From: Candidatus Acidulodesulfobacterium acidiphilum
GTDB taxonomy: Bacteria > SZUA-79 > Acidulodesulfobacterales > Acidulodesulfobacteraceae
Length of the DNA: 64,000 bases
Assembly (NCBI GenBank): GCA_008534395.1
Contig: SHMQ01000006.1
Span: 28,788 to 92,787, forward strand
Reading direction: 5' to 3'
Part shown: in pieces, positions 17,241 to 26,306 of the stretch
Layout: every line of letters begins with the position of its first letter
Position numbering within the stretch: the stretch's first letter is position 1
Position numbers and translations under genes: made by a program
The notes under the pieces: generated by a model
The model's input: the letters and a program-made list of their open reading frames with translations, nothing else
Database searches by the model: none
What the model was told of the DNA's origin: nothing

Positions 17241-18128
17241 TTATATTTCGTTCTGCCTGACTTTGGCCATTACGCCCCTAAGCGAAACGTTATGCCTCGA
17301 AAAACCCATTTCGGCATAATCGGCGCCTAAGGCTATGCCTATTAGCTGAGGCAAATGAAGTATAGGCAGAGATAATTTTTTGTTTATGTTTTTTGCCGCA
17401 ACCGTCTGATAAGTATCTAAACTTAAGTGGCATAAAGGGCAAGGGGTAACCATGACGTCGGCATTTTTCTCCTGAGCCTCGTAAATGGCGTTGCCCGCAA
17501 GCGAAGTAGAAGTTGATTCGTTTACGAGTATCGTTTGAAATCCGCAGCATTTGGTCCTTCTGACATAAGATACCGGTTCGCCGCCCAGAGCCTTAATCAG
17601 CTCTTCAAATCCTTGAGGATTTTCCACGTCGTCGAACTTAACTGCGCTTGACGGCCTGAGTATATGGCATCCGTAAAACGGGGCTATTTTTATTCCTTTC
17701 AGGCTTTTAACCGCTTTTTCTTTTAATTTATCGAATCCTATGTCGTCTCTTACGGCATATAAAATATGCTTCACTTTAACTTTTCCGGTATATCTCAGAC
17801 CTATTTTAGCAAGATATTGGTTTGTTTTTTCTAATGATTCGGGATTATTTATAAGTTCTTCGTTTACCTCGCTGAGAGTCAGAGTGCAGGTGTTGCATAT
17901 AGTCATTATATCGAGCCCTTCTTTTTCCGCCAAAGCAAGGGTTCTTCCGTTTATAAAAAGCTTTAAGTTTTTATCGAAGCCGTCGATAACTCCGCCTCCG
18001 CAACATGATGCCTCAGGCATAGGAATTAAATTTATGCCTAATTTGCCTGCAATAAATTTTGTGGCGTTATCGAGTTCTTTGCCGCTTTCCTGAGCTACGC
18101 ACCCCGGATAATAAGCATATGTAATCAT
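17241..18128 (-). CDS. sdhE: Succinate dehydrogenase/fumarate reductase subunit E (CCG-domain, SdhE/MfrE type)
   Basis: Replaces the classical heme membrane anchor in type-E succinate:quinone reductases. Two CCG domains are seen: C10, C42-C43, C78, C81 and a second set ending with KCCGF and CPLCHLSLDTY. No transmembrane helix is obvious; known SdhE/MfrE subunits attach through an amphipathic helix. At 295 residues it matches the family. It overlaps sdhB by 4 bases. This SdhE is unrelated to the small FAD-assembly factor of the same name. Confidence 0.9.
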   Translation of the reverse strand: MITYAYYPGCVAQESGKELDNATKFIAGKLGINLIPMPEASCCGGGVIDGFDKNLKLFINGRTLALAEKEGLDIMTICNTCTLTLSEVNEELINNPESLEKTNQYLAKIGLRYTGKVKVKHILYAVRDDIGFDKLKEKAVKSLKGIKIAPFYGCHILRPSSAVKFDDVENPQGFEELIKALGGEPVSYVRRTKCCGFQTILVNESTSTSLAGNAIYEAQEKNADVMVTPCPLCHLSLDTYQTVAAKNINKKLSLPILHLPQLIGIALGADYAEMGFSRHNVSLRGVMAKVRQNEI

Positions 18129-19123
18129 AATTTATCCTCCAAGTCCAGCTCTTTATATGCAAGCCGAATATCTTCCATATCTTTTATTAATTTATGCCTG
18201 AAAGGCGGTATCTTCCCCTTTAGGCCTGCGCCGAACGCAACGGGCAGATCGTTTAAAAGCCCGGTAACGCCTCCGGATTCAAATGCAACTTTTATTTCGT
18301 CTAACCTTCCCGTTTCGCCTATAGATCTTGCTATAGAAACCACATGCTTTGAGCCTGACGAAAAAGTAATGGAATTTTTAACCGATTTTTCATGCAGCCT
18401 TACTATCGATTTTACCGGAGAAATGCCTTTCGGGCAGAACTGTTCGCATGACTGGCAGTGAACGCAGTCCCAAAAACCGTTAGGCATAGAACCGTTTACT
18501 AAACGCGAACCGTTTTTATCGTTATCTCTCGGATCTTCGGCATATCTGTATAATTTAGCGAGAGCGGCAGGTCCAAGATAGTCTTTATTGCCGACTACTC
18601 CGCCGCATTCGGAATAGCAACATTCGCATAAAATGCAATTGGGCGTATCTTCGTTTCCGGTCAAATTTTTAAACTCCGATTTATCGTAAACCGGCTGACT
18701 GATTTTTTCGCCTTCTTTTAATGCGTGGAAACGGTTATGCGCTTCGTCTTCCCTCTGTCCGAGCAGATAAGGTTTTATAGCTTTTATTTTATCGAAAAAG
18801 ACCTCCTGATCGACGATTAAATCGCGAATTACGGGCATATTGGCAAGTGGTTCGACGTTAAGTATTCCAAATTTATCGATTTCTAAACTAACCTGCGTTT
18901 TACATGCAAGCTTTGTTATTCCGTTTATTTTCATCGCGCAGGAACCGCAGATAGCGCTTCTGCATGACCTTCTAAAGCTGAGCGTTCCGTCAAGCTCCGA
19001 TTTTATTTTTATTAAGGCGTTTAAAACCGTCATACCCGGATAGTCTTCTACCGTATATTCTTTGTAGTACGGTTTTTCGTCGGTTTCCGGATTAAATCTG
19101 TATGCTCTTACCTTGAATTCCAT
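18125..19123 (-). CDS. sdhB: Succinate dehydrogenase/fumarate reductase iron-sulfur subunit
   Basis: Electron-transfer subunit. The [2Fe-2S] ligands are C54, C59, C62 and C74 (CRSAICGSC and LAC); the first ferredoxin motif is around C163-C173 (CILCECCYSECG) and the second C220-x2-C223-x2-C226-x3-C230 (CVHCQSCEQFCP). At 332 residues it is longer than E. coli SdhB (about 240) because of a C-terminal extension of some 80 residues, common in the SdhABE/MfrABE type. It lies 26 bases after sdhA and overlaps sdhE. Confidence 0.93.
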   Translation of the reverse strand: MEFKVRAYRFNPETDEKPYYKEYTVEDYPGMTVLNALIKIKSELDGTLSFRRSCRSAICGSCAMKINGITKLACKTQVSLEIDKFGILNVEPLANMPVIRDLIVDQEVFFDKIKAIKPYLLGQREDEAHNRFHALKEGEKISQPVYDKSEFKNLTGNEDTPNCILCECCYSECGGVVGNKDYLGPAALAKLYRYAEDPRDNDKNGSRLVNGSMPNGFWDCVHCQSCEQFCPKGISPVKSIVRLHEKSVKNSITFSSGSKHVVSIARSIGETGRLDEIKVAFESGGVTGLLNDLPVAFGAGLKGKIPPFRHKLIKDMEDIRLAYKELDLEDKL

Positions 19124-19149
19124 TATATTTTTTCCTCGCTATTAATACG

Positions 19150-20826
19150 TTAATACGTCCTCGGCTGAGGTTTAAATTTAGTTATCGCAACTTCGGAAAA
19201 ATCGAATTTTATGTTTCCGTTTCCGTCTAATGTCGCAAGCGTATGTTTGAGCCAGTTGGAATCGTCTCTTTCCGGAAAATCCGTCCTGTAATGAGCTCCC
19301 CTCGATTCCTTCCTGAGTATAGCTCCTCTAGCGATTACTTCGGCTATAAGCAGTATATTGCTAAACTCGAATGCTTCTACGATATCTGTATTAAATGTTT
19401 TCGATTTGTCGTCTATTCCTATATTTTTTGCGCGTTCTTTGAGTTCGCTTATTTTATCTAAAGCCTTTTTCATGGCATTTTCTTCCCTGAATACCCCGAC
19501 GTCCGCTCTCATCTCTTCCTGAAGTTCGGATTTTAAAAGGCCGTGTCTTTCTTTTCCCGACGATTTTTTTAATTTTTCGAATTTTTCTTCGTCTCTTTTT
19601 ATCGCCGATTCGTCGAATTTTCTGTCTCCGGCGGCAGATTTAAGATATTCGGCTATGTCTATTCCCGCCCTTCTGCCGAATACTACCGTATCGAGAAGGG
19701 AATTTCCGCCGAGTCTGTTTGCTCCGTGGACGCTGACGCAGGCAGACTCGCCTGCCGAATAGTAACCTTCTATTACGGTTCTTCCGTTATAATCCGTTTT
19801 AATTCCGCCCATAGAGTAATGAGCGCCCGGTCTAATAGGAATAGGCTCGTGAATAGGATTAACGCCTTCAAAATCTATAGATAACTGCATAATCTGAGGT
19901 AGTCTTTCCATTATTCTTTCTTTGCCGAGATGCCTTATATCTAAAAGAATTGCTCCGTCGACGCCCCTGCCTTCGTTTATTTCGGTCTGCTCCGCTCTTG
20001 CAACCACGTCTCTTGGCGCAAGTTCCATAGCTTTAGGAGCATATTTAGACATAAAGCGGACGCCGAGCGAATTAAGCAGATAAGCGCCTTCTCCTCTTGC
20101 TCCCTCCGTTACCAATATTCCGGTGCTTTTAAGCGTAGTTGGATGAAACTGTACGAATTCCATATCCATCAGCGGAACTCCGGCATTAATAGATATCGCC
20201 ATGCCGTCTCCGGTATTTATTAACGCATTGGTATTGGAAGAATAAACCTGTCCGTAACCTCCGGTAGCGAATAAAACCGCCTTTGCGGCAATACCCTCGA
20301 ATTTTCCGTTTTTAATATCGTATGCCACTACGCCGCTGACTTTTCCATTATCGGTAAGCAGGCTTGTAACGAAATATTCATACAAAATTTTGGTTTTATA
20401 TTTAAGTACGTTGTCGAACAATCCGTGCAGCATCATATGTCCCACGGCATCCGCATAGTAGCAGGAACGAGGGAAACTTTGTCCGCCGAAAGGCCTCTGT
20501 GCTATGCCGCCTTTATCGTTTCTGTTAAAAACGACGCCCATGCTCTGAAGTTCAAGTATGTTTCCGGGGGCTTCGCTCGTCAGTATTTCTATGGCATCCT
20601 GGTCGCCGAGATAATCGCTGCCTTTTACGGTATCGAAAAAATGGGATTCCCATGAATCGTTTTCGTCAAACGCGGCGTTGACTCCGCCTTGAGCCGCTCC
20701 CGAATGGGAACGCGTAGGATAAACCTTGCTGACTATTACGACATCTATGCCTTTTTTCCTAAGTTCTACGGCCGCCCTTAATCCCGCAAGTCCGGCGCCG
20801 ACAATAACAACGTCATGTTTTAACAT
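19150..20826 (-). CDS. sdhA: Succinate dehydrogenase/fumarate reductase flavoprotein subunit
   Basis: Catalytic FAD subunit interconverting succinate and fumarate. It has the dinucleotide motif VIVGAGLAGLRAA at residue 8, the FAD-linking histidine H41 in RSHSGAAQGG, the active-site stretch FHPTTLKSTGILVTEGARGE and the substrate arginine region PIRPGAHYSMGG. At 558 residues it is of family length. It is the first gene of sdhABE behind a strong promoter. The direction of the reaction in vivo cannot be told; menaquinone use (mqnA at 50.7 kb) makes either possible. Confidence 0.95.
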   Translation of the reverse strand: MLKHDVVIVGAGLAGLRAAVELRKKGIDVVIVSKVYPTRSHSGAAQGGVNAAFDENDSWESHFFDTVKGSDYLGDQDAIEILTSEAPGNILELQSMGVVFNRNDKGGIAQRPFGGQSFPRSCYYADAVGHMMLHGLFDNVLKYKTKILYEYFVTSLLTDNGKVSGVVAYDIKNGKFEGIAAKAVLFATGGYGQVYSSNTNALINTGDGMAISINAGVPLMDMEFVQFHPTTLKSTGILVTEGARGEGAYLLNSLGVRFMSKYAPKAMELAPRDVVARAEQTEINEGRGVDGAILLDIRHLGKERIMERLPQIMQLSIDFEGVNPIHEPIPIRPGAHYSMGGIKTDYNGRTVIEGYYSAGESACVSVHGANRLGGNSLLDTVVFGRRAGIDIAEYLKSAAGDRKFDESAIKRDEEKFEKLKKSSGKERHGLLKSELQEEMRADVGVFREENAMKKALDKISELKERAKNIGIDDKSKTFNTDIVEAFEFSNILLIAEVIARGAILRKESRGAHYRTDFPERDDSNWLKHTLATLDGNGNIKFDFSEVAITKFKPQPRTY

Positions 20827-20922
20827 TTATAACCTCTATTATTTTAACAATTCTTGGCGGCGGCAGACTTCATCCCGCCGTTTAAATCGATTGATTTTTA
20901 TTATAAGAATACGGTTTTTGAT

Positions 20923-20951
20923 ATTATAGGATAAACGTTTAAAATTTGCAA
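20923..20951 (-). promoter_or_regulatory. Predicted sigma-70 promoter of sdhABE
   Basis: On the minus strand TTGCAA (20951-20946) and a consensus TATAAT (20928-20923) are 17 bases apart. The predicted leader to sdhA is about 90 bases and contains a GC-rich inverted repeat (GGCGGC and CCGCC near 20855-20880). It lies just beyond the moaC stop, making sdhABE an independent unit. Confidence 0.72.
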
Positions 20952-20985
20952 TAAATTTTTTTAACCCAAATCCCGATTTAGGGTT

Positions 20986-21471
20986 TTACTTTCTTTTATA
21001 CGTTCCGCTTTTTCCGCCTTCTTTGCTTATAAGGTAAATATCAGATATTTCTATGGATTTATCCGCAGCCTTCAGCATATCGTAAACGGTAAGCGCCGCT
21101 ACGGATACGGCCGTCAAGCTTTCCATTTCTACGCCGGTTTTTCCCGATATTTTAACGGAGGATATTATATTGATAGAATTTTCTTTCTCGTCCGTTTTAA
21201 ACAAAATATCGCATCCTTCTATATTTAAAGGATGGCATAAAGGAATTAATTCCGACGTTTTTTTAGCCGCCATAATTCCGGCTATCTTTGCAGTTCCGAA
21301 GACGTCTCCCTTTTTTCCTCCTCCGCCGGTCGCAAGTTTAAAAGCTTCTTCCGACATAGTAACTTTTGCATGGGCGGAAGCTATTCTGACCGTGCCGTTT
21401 TTTTCAGACACGTCAACCATTTTAGGCATTCCGTTTTCGTCCAGATGAGTCAGCTTTGTTTCTTTTTCCAT
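20986..21471 (-). CDS. moaC: Cyclic pyranopterin monophosphate synthase MoaC
   Basis: Converts the MoaA product to cyclic pyranopterin monophosphate in molybdenum/tungsten cofactor synthesis. Family motifs are visible: KMVDVSEKNGTVRIASAHA at the N-terminus, AKIAGIMAAKKTSELIPLCHPL, and EMESLTAVSVAALTVYDMLK. At 161 residues it is complete. It stands apart from the other cofactor genes of the window (mobB at 29.2 kb; moeA, mobA and a MoaA-like gene at 34.7-38.4 kb). Confidence 0.95.
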   Translation of the reverse strand: MEKETKLTHLDENGMPKMVDVSEKNGTVRIASAHAKVTMSEEAFKLATGGGGKKGDVFGTAKIAGIMAAKKTSELIPLCHPLNIEGCDILFKTDEKENSINIISSVKISGKTGVEMESLTAVSVAALTVYDMLKAADKSIEISDIYLISKEGGKSGTYKRK

Positions 21472-21529
21472 TATAATTTCCTCCGCATTTAAGTTTATAA
21501 CGTTCGAAAAAAATTGAATAGTTTTTTAA

Positions 21530-23185
21530 TTAATCGTTAAATTCAGCGTAATACCATTTTCTTATATCGTAACCTATTCCTGCAGGCGCGGGCTTTATTC
21601 CCTTTACCGACCTGACGACAACAGGCATAGCATAAGGAACGTACAAAAAAGTATAAGGGGCATCTTTTGCGAGAATGCGCTGTATTTTAAAATAATACTT
21701 TTTCTGCTTTTTTAAATTAAACGTCGACCTTGCTTTTCTGAACAAATCGTCAATTTCGAGGTTATTAAAAGAGGTAAAATTTAAGCCTTTAGGAACAATA
21801 TTAGAACCGGTAAATATCGAAGCGTTATCATAAGGGTCTGGCGTTATGGTAAATCCCAGCAAAACGGTCTGAAAATTTTTTTTCATAATAAATTCGGATA
21901 TCAAGGACGTCCATTCCATAGCTCTTATGTCTGCTTTTATACCTATTTTTTTTAAATTTTGCTGTATTATCTCTGCAGCGGAAAGCCTTTCCTGATTTCC
22001 TTGCGGAGTGAGTATCGTAAACCTGAAAGGAGTGCCGTTTTTTTCCAAAATTCCGTTTTTTAAGCGCCAACCGGCTTGCCTTAAAAGCCTAAGCGCTTTA
22101 TCGGGGTTATAGCTGTATTTTTTTACGTTCTTATCATAAAAATAAGTTCCCGGCATAAAAGGGCCATAGCAGTGAACGCCTAATCCAAAAAGTGCGCCTT
22201 TTATTATCTCTTTTTTATTTATCGCATAGCTCAAAGCCTGCCTAACTTTTATGTTTTTAAAAAGAGGATCTAGAAGATTATAACCTAAAAAAGTAAAACT
22301 TAAAGAGGGATGAATATATTTTTTGAACTTTGAATTAAACCCCTTTCCGTTGGATTCGTATTTATACTGAATAGGGCTTAACCCCATGTAACTTATGCCA
22401 TTAGACTTAAGCATCAGGAACATAGACGAAATGTCAGGCACTATCTTATATACGAGGCGCTTTATTTTTGGAGCGCCCATAAAATAATGAGGGTTGGCTT
22501 TCAGGACTATTTCGTATCCGTGAACCCATTTATCGAATTCGTATGGGCCGGTACCTATAGGATGGCTTCTCAATTTAGTAGTTAAAAGATTTTTTCCTTT
22601 TAAAAGTTTTTCCGGCAGTATGCTCAATCCCCATGAAGAAAGAGCGGGGGCGTAAGGCTTTTTGTAAGTTACCCGAAAAATATATTTTCCTATAGTTTGG
22701 GCTTTATAAACCTTAAGGTATTCTGCGGCATAAGGCGTGGGCGTTTTAGGGTTTACCATCAAGCGGTATGTAAACATAACGTCTTTTGCCGTAAATTTTT
22801 GTCCGTTCTGCCAATAAACTTTGCGCCTTAAATAAAAAGTAATAGTTTTGCCGCCGTTGCTTATTTTCCAAGATTTTGCAAGATCGGGAACTATCTTGAA
22901 ATTACGGTTATACCTGACCAGCCCGTCGTAAATTTGAGAGGTAACTTCTGCGGTAGGCGCATCTGCCGCCATATTGCCTATAAGATTTGTCGCATCGGCA
23001 GGCAAACCGATAATTAACGACGAATTTTTAATTTTTTTTATAGGTTTTACTATTTTATTGCGGTTATTTTTAGCGCCCGATTTTGATTTTGAATGAAAAA
23101 ATACGGCCGATGCTGCAGATAGCGTTAAAACCGCAATAATAAGAAGCAGATACTTAGTTCGTTTTTTATATCCGGATAATTTCAT
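21530..23185 (-). CDS. Peptide/nickel-type ABC transporter substrate-binding protein
   Basis: Family 5 extracellular solute-binding protein (DppA/OppA/NikA type). A hydrophobic N-terminal segment (residues 12-28, YLLLIIAVLTLSAASAVFF) without a lipobox suggests a signal peptide or membrane anchor. Typical phrases are PDLAKSWKISNGGKTITFYLRRKVYWQNGQ (start of the family domain) and VRQALSYAINKKEIIKG. At 551 residues it is complete. No permease or ATPase lies beside it, so it is either an orphan or served by a transporter elsewhere. The ligand is unknown. Confidence 0.85.
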   Translation of the reverse strand: MKLSGYKKRTKYLLLIIAVLTLSAASAVFFHSKSKSGAKNNRNKIVKPIKKIKNSSLIIGLPADATNLIGNMAADAPTAEVTSQIYDGLVRYNRNFKIVPDLAKSWKISNGGKTITFYLRRKVYWQNGQKFTAKDVMFTYRLMVNPKTPTPYAAEYLKVYKAQTIGKYIFRVTYKKPYAPALSSWGLSILPEKLLKGKNLLTTKLRSHPIGTGPYEFDKWVHGYEIVLKANPHYFMGAPKIKRLVYKIVPDISSMFLMLKSNGISYMGLSPIQYKYESNGKGFNSKFKKYIHPSLSFTFLGYNLLDPLFKNIKVRQALSYAINKKEIIKGALFGLGVHCYGPFMPGTYFYDKNVKKYSYNPDKALRLLRQAGWRLKNGILEKNGTPFRFTILTPQGNQERLSAAEIIQQNLKKIGIKADIRAMEWTSLISEFIMKKNFQTVLLGFTITPDPYDNASIFTGSNIVPKGLNFTSFNNLEIDDLFRKARSTFNLKKQKKYYFKIQRILAKDAPYTFLYVPYAMPVVVRSVKGIKPAPAGIGYDIRKWYYAEFND

Positions 23186-23260
23186 ATTTATTTATTATCT
23201 CAGATTAAGAGGTAATGTTTCAAGGAAAAACAATATTCTTAATTCTGCAAATTTTCTTTA

Positions 23261-23449
23261 GAAAAAGTTATCGGATTTTATTTTTTGCATAAGAGAAAAA
23301 GGTGTCAGGAGAAAAAGGTGTCAGATTTTATTTTTTGCATGTTTAACAGTCAATTAATATTAAAAATTATTTGCAAAAAATTAATCTGACACCTTTTTCT
23401 CGCAAACGCAGTCGGGAGTAAAAGAATAAATAGATCTGACACCTTTTTT
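23261..23449. repeat. Family A repeat, copy 4, with nested extra arms
   Basis: At least three left arms in tandem: a degenerate one (GAAAAAGTTATCGGATTTT at 23261), one at 23294 and one at 23311, followed by the centre, a right arm at 23381-23400 and a second right arm at 23433-23449. The pattern looks like repeated insertion or slippage within one site. It fills most of the 284-base gap between the substrate-binding protein and argC; no gene is seen there. Confidence 0.8.
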
Positions 23450-23469
23450 GTAAAAATAAACGGGGTCTA

Positions 23470-24555
23470 TTAAGGATACGGCGAATACTGCGGTATTCCG
23501 AAGTCGGGCTCCAAACCGAACATAAGATTCATATTCTGAATTGCCTGGAGGGAAGCTCCTTTTCCGAGGTTGTCTATGGCGCTGACTATTTTAACCATTA
23601 AACCTGCCGAACCTGCGGCGTTTTCTTCGCGTATTTCAAAAGCGATATGGCAGTTATTGGTATAGACGACGTTTTTTATATTGCAGTCTTCTATATTATT
23701 AAGTATCGATACAAAAGGGCTACCCGAATAAAAACTTTCATATATGCCGGCTATATTTTCCATAGTTGAATCTTTATTTAATTTTAAATATACAGTGGTC
23801 AGTATGCCTCTGGAAACCGGAATAACATGAGGAGTAAATATAACGTCGGGCGTAAGTTTGCAGGCTTTTTCTATTTTTTCTTTAATTTCCGGCAGATGCC
23901 TGTGCGTCCAGACGTTATAGGCCTTTGCGGAATTTTCTATCTCGCAAAAAAGATTCTGCAGTTTTAAGCCTCTGCCTGCGCCGGAAATCCCAGACATAGA
24001 GTCTATTATAACCGGAAACGAAAAATCGACGCATCCTTTAAAAACAAGTGGCAATATCGGCAGTAAAGCGCCCGTCGGATAACAACCGGGATTGGCGATA
24101 AATTGCGAATTTTTGATTTTATCGTAAAAAACGTCGGAAAGACCGTAAACGAAACCGCCGTTTAATTCCGGAGCGTTATGCCTGCCATAATTCCGCTCAT
24201 AGACCGATACGTCGTCGAATCTGAAATCGGCTCCTATATCGATTATTTTAACGTCTTTGTTTTTTTTTAAAACAGCCGGTATAAGTTTAGAACTTTCGTT
24301 GTGCGGAAGACAAAAAAATACGGCATCCGAAGACCCGCCTATTAAGTCTGCATCAAAAAGCGAAAATTTAATCTTGGATAATAAACTGTTTTTAGGAAAT
24401 GTTTTTGCAAATAGCGGAAAAAAATCTGAAAGTTTTTTACCGGCATTACTGTTTGAAGTAATTACCGATATAGAAACATCCGGTCTTGACGACAGCGCCC
24501 GTATAAGATATACGCCGCTGTAACCGGATGCCCCTACAATCGAAACTCTTATCAT
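23470..24555 (-). CDS. argC: N-acetyl-gamma-glutamyl-phosphate reductase ArgC
   Basis: Reduces N-acetylglutamyl phosphate with NADPH in arginine synthesis. The N-terminal NADP-binding motif is VGASGYSGVYLIR; the catalytic cysteine is C158 in IANPGCYPTGA; HRHLPEI near residue 220 is also typical. At 361 residues it is complete. It follows rpsI after 20 bases and may be transcribed with the ribosomal genes. Confidence 0.95.
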   Translation of the reverse strand: MIRVSIVGASGYSGVYLIRALSSRPDVSISVITSNSNAGKKLSDFFPLFAKTFPKNSLLSKIKFSLFDADLIGGSSDAVFFCLPHNESSKLIPAVLKKNKDVKIIDIGADFRFDDVSVYERNYGRHNAPELNGGFVYGLSDVFYDKIKNSQFIANPGCYPTGALLPILPLVFKGCVDFSFPVIIDSMSGISGAGRGLKLQNLFCEIENSAKAYNVWTHRHLPEIKEKIEKACKLTPDVIFTPHVIPVSRGILTTVYLKLNKDSTMENIAGIYESFYSGSPFVSILNNIEDCNIKNVVYTNNCHIAFEIREENAAGSAGLMVKIVSAIDNLGKGASLQAIQNMNLMFGLEPDFGIPQYSPYP

Positions 24556-24575
24556 TTATGGATATAACGATTATA

Positions 24576-24971
24576 TTATCTCTTAGAGAACTGGAATCTT
24601 GCTCTTGCCGCTTTCTGCCCGTATTTCTTTCTTTCTTTGACCCTGGGATCCCTTGTAAGCATAGAGGCTTTTGCAAGAGTTTCTTTTAATTCCGGATTTA
24701 CAAGAAGAATAGCTTTTGCGAGAGCCAGTCTTACCGCTCCGGCTTGGCCGCTTAATCCGCCGCCGGATACGTTTATATATACGTCAAACTTATTTTCTAT
24801 AGAATAAAAAGCTAAAGGTCTTACTGCAGAAACCCTGTGGCTTTCAAGCGGAAAATATTGCTCGAAATCTCTTCCGTTAATAATTATTTTGCCGGCGCCT
24901 TCTTTAAAATAAGCCCTTGCAATACCTGTTTTTCTTTTACCTACCGCGTGTATAATGCTTTTTTTAGCCAT
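24576..24971 (-). CDS. rpsI: 30S ribosomal protein uS9
   Basis: Small-subunit ribosomal protein whose C-terminal tail reaches the P-site tRNA. Starts with AVGKRKTGIARAYF and ends with the invariant basic tail KERKKYGQKAARARFQFSKR. At 131 residues it is of standard length. Paired with rplM upstream as in most bacteria. Confidence 0.98.
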   Translation of the reverse strand: MAKKSIIHAVGKRKTGIARAYFKEGAGKIIINGRDFEQYFPLESHRVSAVRPLAFYSIENKFDVYINVSGGGLSGQAGAVRLALAKAILLVNPELKETLAKASMLTRDPRVKERKKYGQKAARARFQFSKR

Positions 24972-25033
24972 CAGCTTTTACCTTATTAATTATATCTTGA
25001 TTTAATTTCTATATTTTAATTGTTTACTTTATA

Positions 25034-25450
25034 TTACTTTACCTTATCGGCTATTTCTACCCTCACCGGCTTTTGCGCAGCATGAGGATGCTCTTCGCCT
25101 TCGTATATTTTAACTTTTTTTATTACCGCGTCGGACAGTTTATTCTTCGGAAGCATTCCTTTTATAGCCGAAAGCAGAGGATACGAATGGTCTTTTTTTA
25201 CCATATCTCTATATTTGAACGTCTTAAGTCCTCCCGGATAACCGCTGTGAAAATGGTACTCTTTGTCTTCGGTTTTTTTTCCGGTTAATTTAGCTTTGGC
25301 GCTGTTTATTATTATAACGAAATCTCCGTTGTCGGCATACGGCGTCCAGTCCGCTTTATCTTTGCCCATAAGCCTGTTGGCCGTAAAACTTGCTACTCTT
25401 CCAAGGCTTATATCTTTTGCGTCAACCAATATCCACTTGCTTTCAGTCAT
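25034..25450 (-). CDS. rplM: 50S ribosomal protein uL13
   Basis: Large-subunit ribosomal protein, 138 residues, with the family opening WILVDAKDISLGRVAS and the central RLMGKDKADWTPYADNGD. It is the first gene of the rplM-rpsI(-argC) unit. A promoter is predicted about 70 bases upstream. Confidence 0.98.
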   Translation of the reverse strand: MTESKWILVDAKDISLGRVASFTANRLMGKDKADWTPYADNGDFVIIINSAKAKLTGKKTEDKEYHFHSGYPGGLKTFKYRDMVKKDHSYPLLSAIKGMLPKNKLSDAVIKKVKIYEGEEHPHAAQKPVRVEIADKVK

Positions 25451-25511
25451 TCAAAATCTCCCGAAATAAAATATAAAATAATATATATGTATAATTTAAG
25501 CGTAGTTTTAT

Positions 25512-25540
25512 ATTATTAAATAATTATGCTTTTTTGTCAA
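25512..25540 (-). promoter_or_regulatory. Predicted promoter of rplM-rpsI
   Basis: On the minus strand a consensus TTGACA (25540-25535) is followed after 17 bases by AATAAT (25517-25512); TAATAT two bases further is an alternative -10. It points to rplM, with a leader of about 55 bases. Confidence 0.6.
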
Positions 25541-25608
25541 GATTTTTTTTATGCTTGTCATTTAAATTTTAAAACCGAACCATTTTTATATAATTTAAAT
25601 TTTAAAAC

Positions 25609-25696
25609 GAAAAAGGTGTCAGATTTATTTTACGCAACATCTTTTATCGTTAATTGTTCATTTTAGTATGCGTAAAATAAATCTGACACCTTTTTC
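25609..25696. repeat. Family A repeat, copy 5 (cleanest copy)
   Basis: An 88-base inverted repeat. Outer arms GAAAAAGGTGTCAGATT and AATCTGACACCTTTTTC are perfect, inner arms TATTTTACGCA and TGCGTAAAATA are perfect, and the loop is the conserved family centre containing CTTTTATCGTTAATTGTT. It lies in the gap between rplM and the HPP gene, and its T-rich ends could act as a terminator in both directions. Confidence 0.88.
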
Positions 25697-25714
25697 TAGT
25701 TGACTTTTTCTATC

Positions 25715-26263
25715 TTACCACCAATATTCCGGATATTTCCTGTATTTAGAAAAATTATTTACTACTACTGCGACTATTAATAGTATTAACGCTCCCAAAC
25801 CTACCGGCATCAGCGGATAAAGAAAACCAAGCTTATAAATTCCTTTACCCCCTATAACCGCTATTAAAGCAGTGGCACCCCCTGGAGGGTGAAGGGTTTT
25901 AGTGGCATGCATAAGCATAATTGCAAACGAAACCGCCACCGCGGCCGCTAAAGGCATATTTATATGACCGAGCAGTTTATAGCTTGCGACTCCTACAAAA
26001 CCTGAAAGAATATGACCGCCCATAAGATTTCTCGGCTGTGCGAGAGGGGTTTTAATAGCGCCGTATATAAGAACCGCCGACGCTCCGAAAGAACCTATAA
26101 GTAAAGTCAAGTCGTACGGATTGAAAAATTTTGCGGATATATATGCAACCACGCCTATACCGATTATAGAAGCTAAACCCGACCAAAAGATTACGTGCAG
26201 GCTTATGGTAGTTGCGTTTTCTCCTCCGCCTTTCATTCTGTCAAAGTATTCTTTAATCCACAT
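25715..26263 (-). CDS. HPP-family integral membrane protein
   Basis: A 182-residue protein with four to five predicted membrane segments and the family-defining HPPGGATALIA near residue 124. Plant and cyanobacterial HPP proteins have been linked to nitrite transport; the bacterial role is mostly undefined. It follows a CBS-domain gene after 43 bases on the same strand, and the two families are often joined or adjacent, so the CBS protein may gate it. Substrate unknown. Confidence 0.88.
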   Translation of the reverse strand: MWIKEYFDRMKGGGENATTISLHVIFWSGLASIIGIGVVAYISAKFFNPYDLTLLIGSFGASAVLIYGAIKTPLAQPRNLMGGHILSGFVGVASYKLLGHINMPLAAAVAVSFAIMLMHATKTLHPPGGATALIAVIGGKGIYKLGFLYPLMPVGLGALILLIVAVVVNNFSKYRKYPEYWW

Positions 26264-26306
26264 TTTAGTTTCCCCGCTATAATTATAGTTAATTTTATTT
26301 ATTTTT

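Noticed and set aside
20963..20989. A rho-independent terminator after moaC (AACCC with GGGTT)
   Set aside because: The stem is short with a bulge and is followed by an A-run, not a T-run, on the transcribed strand.
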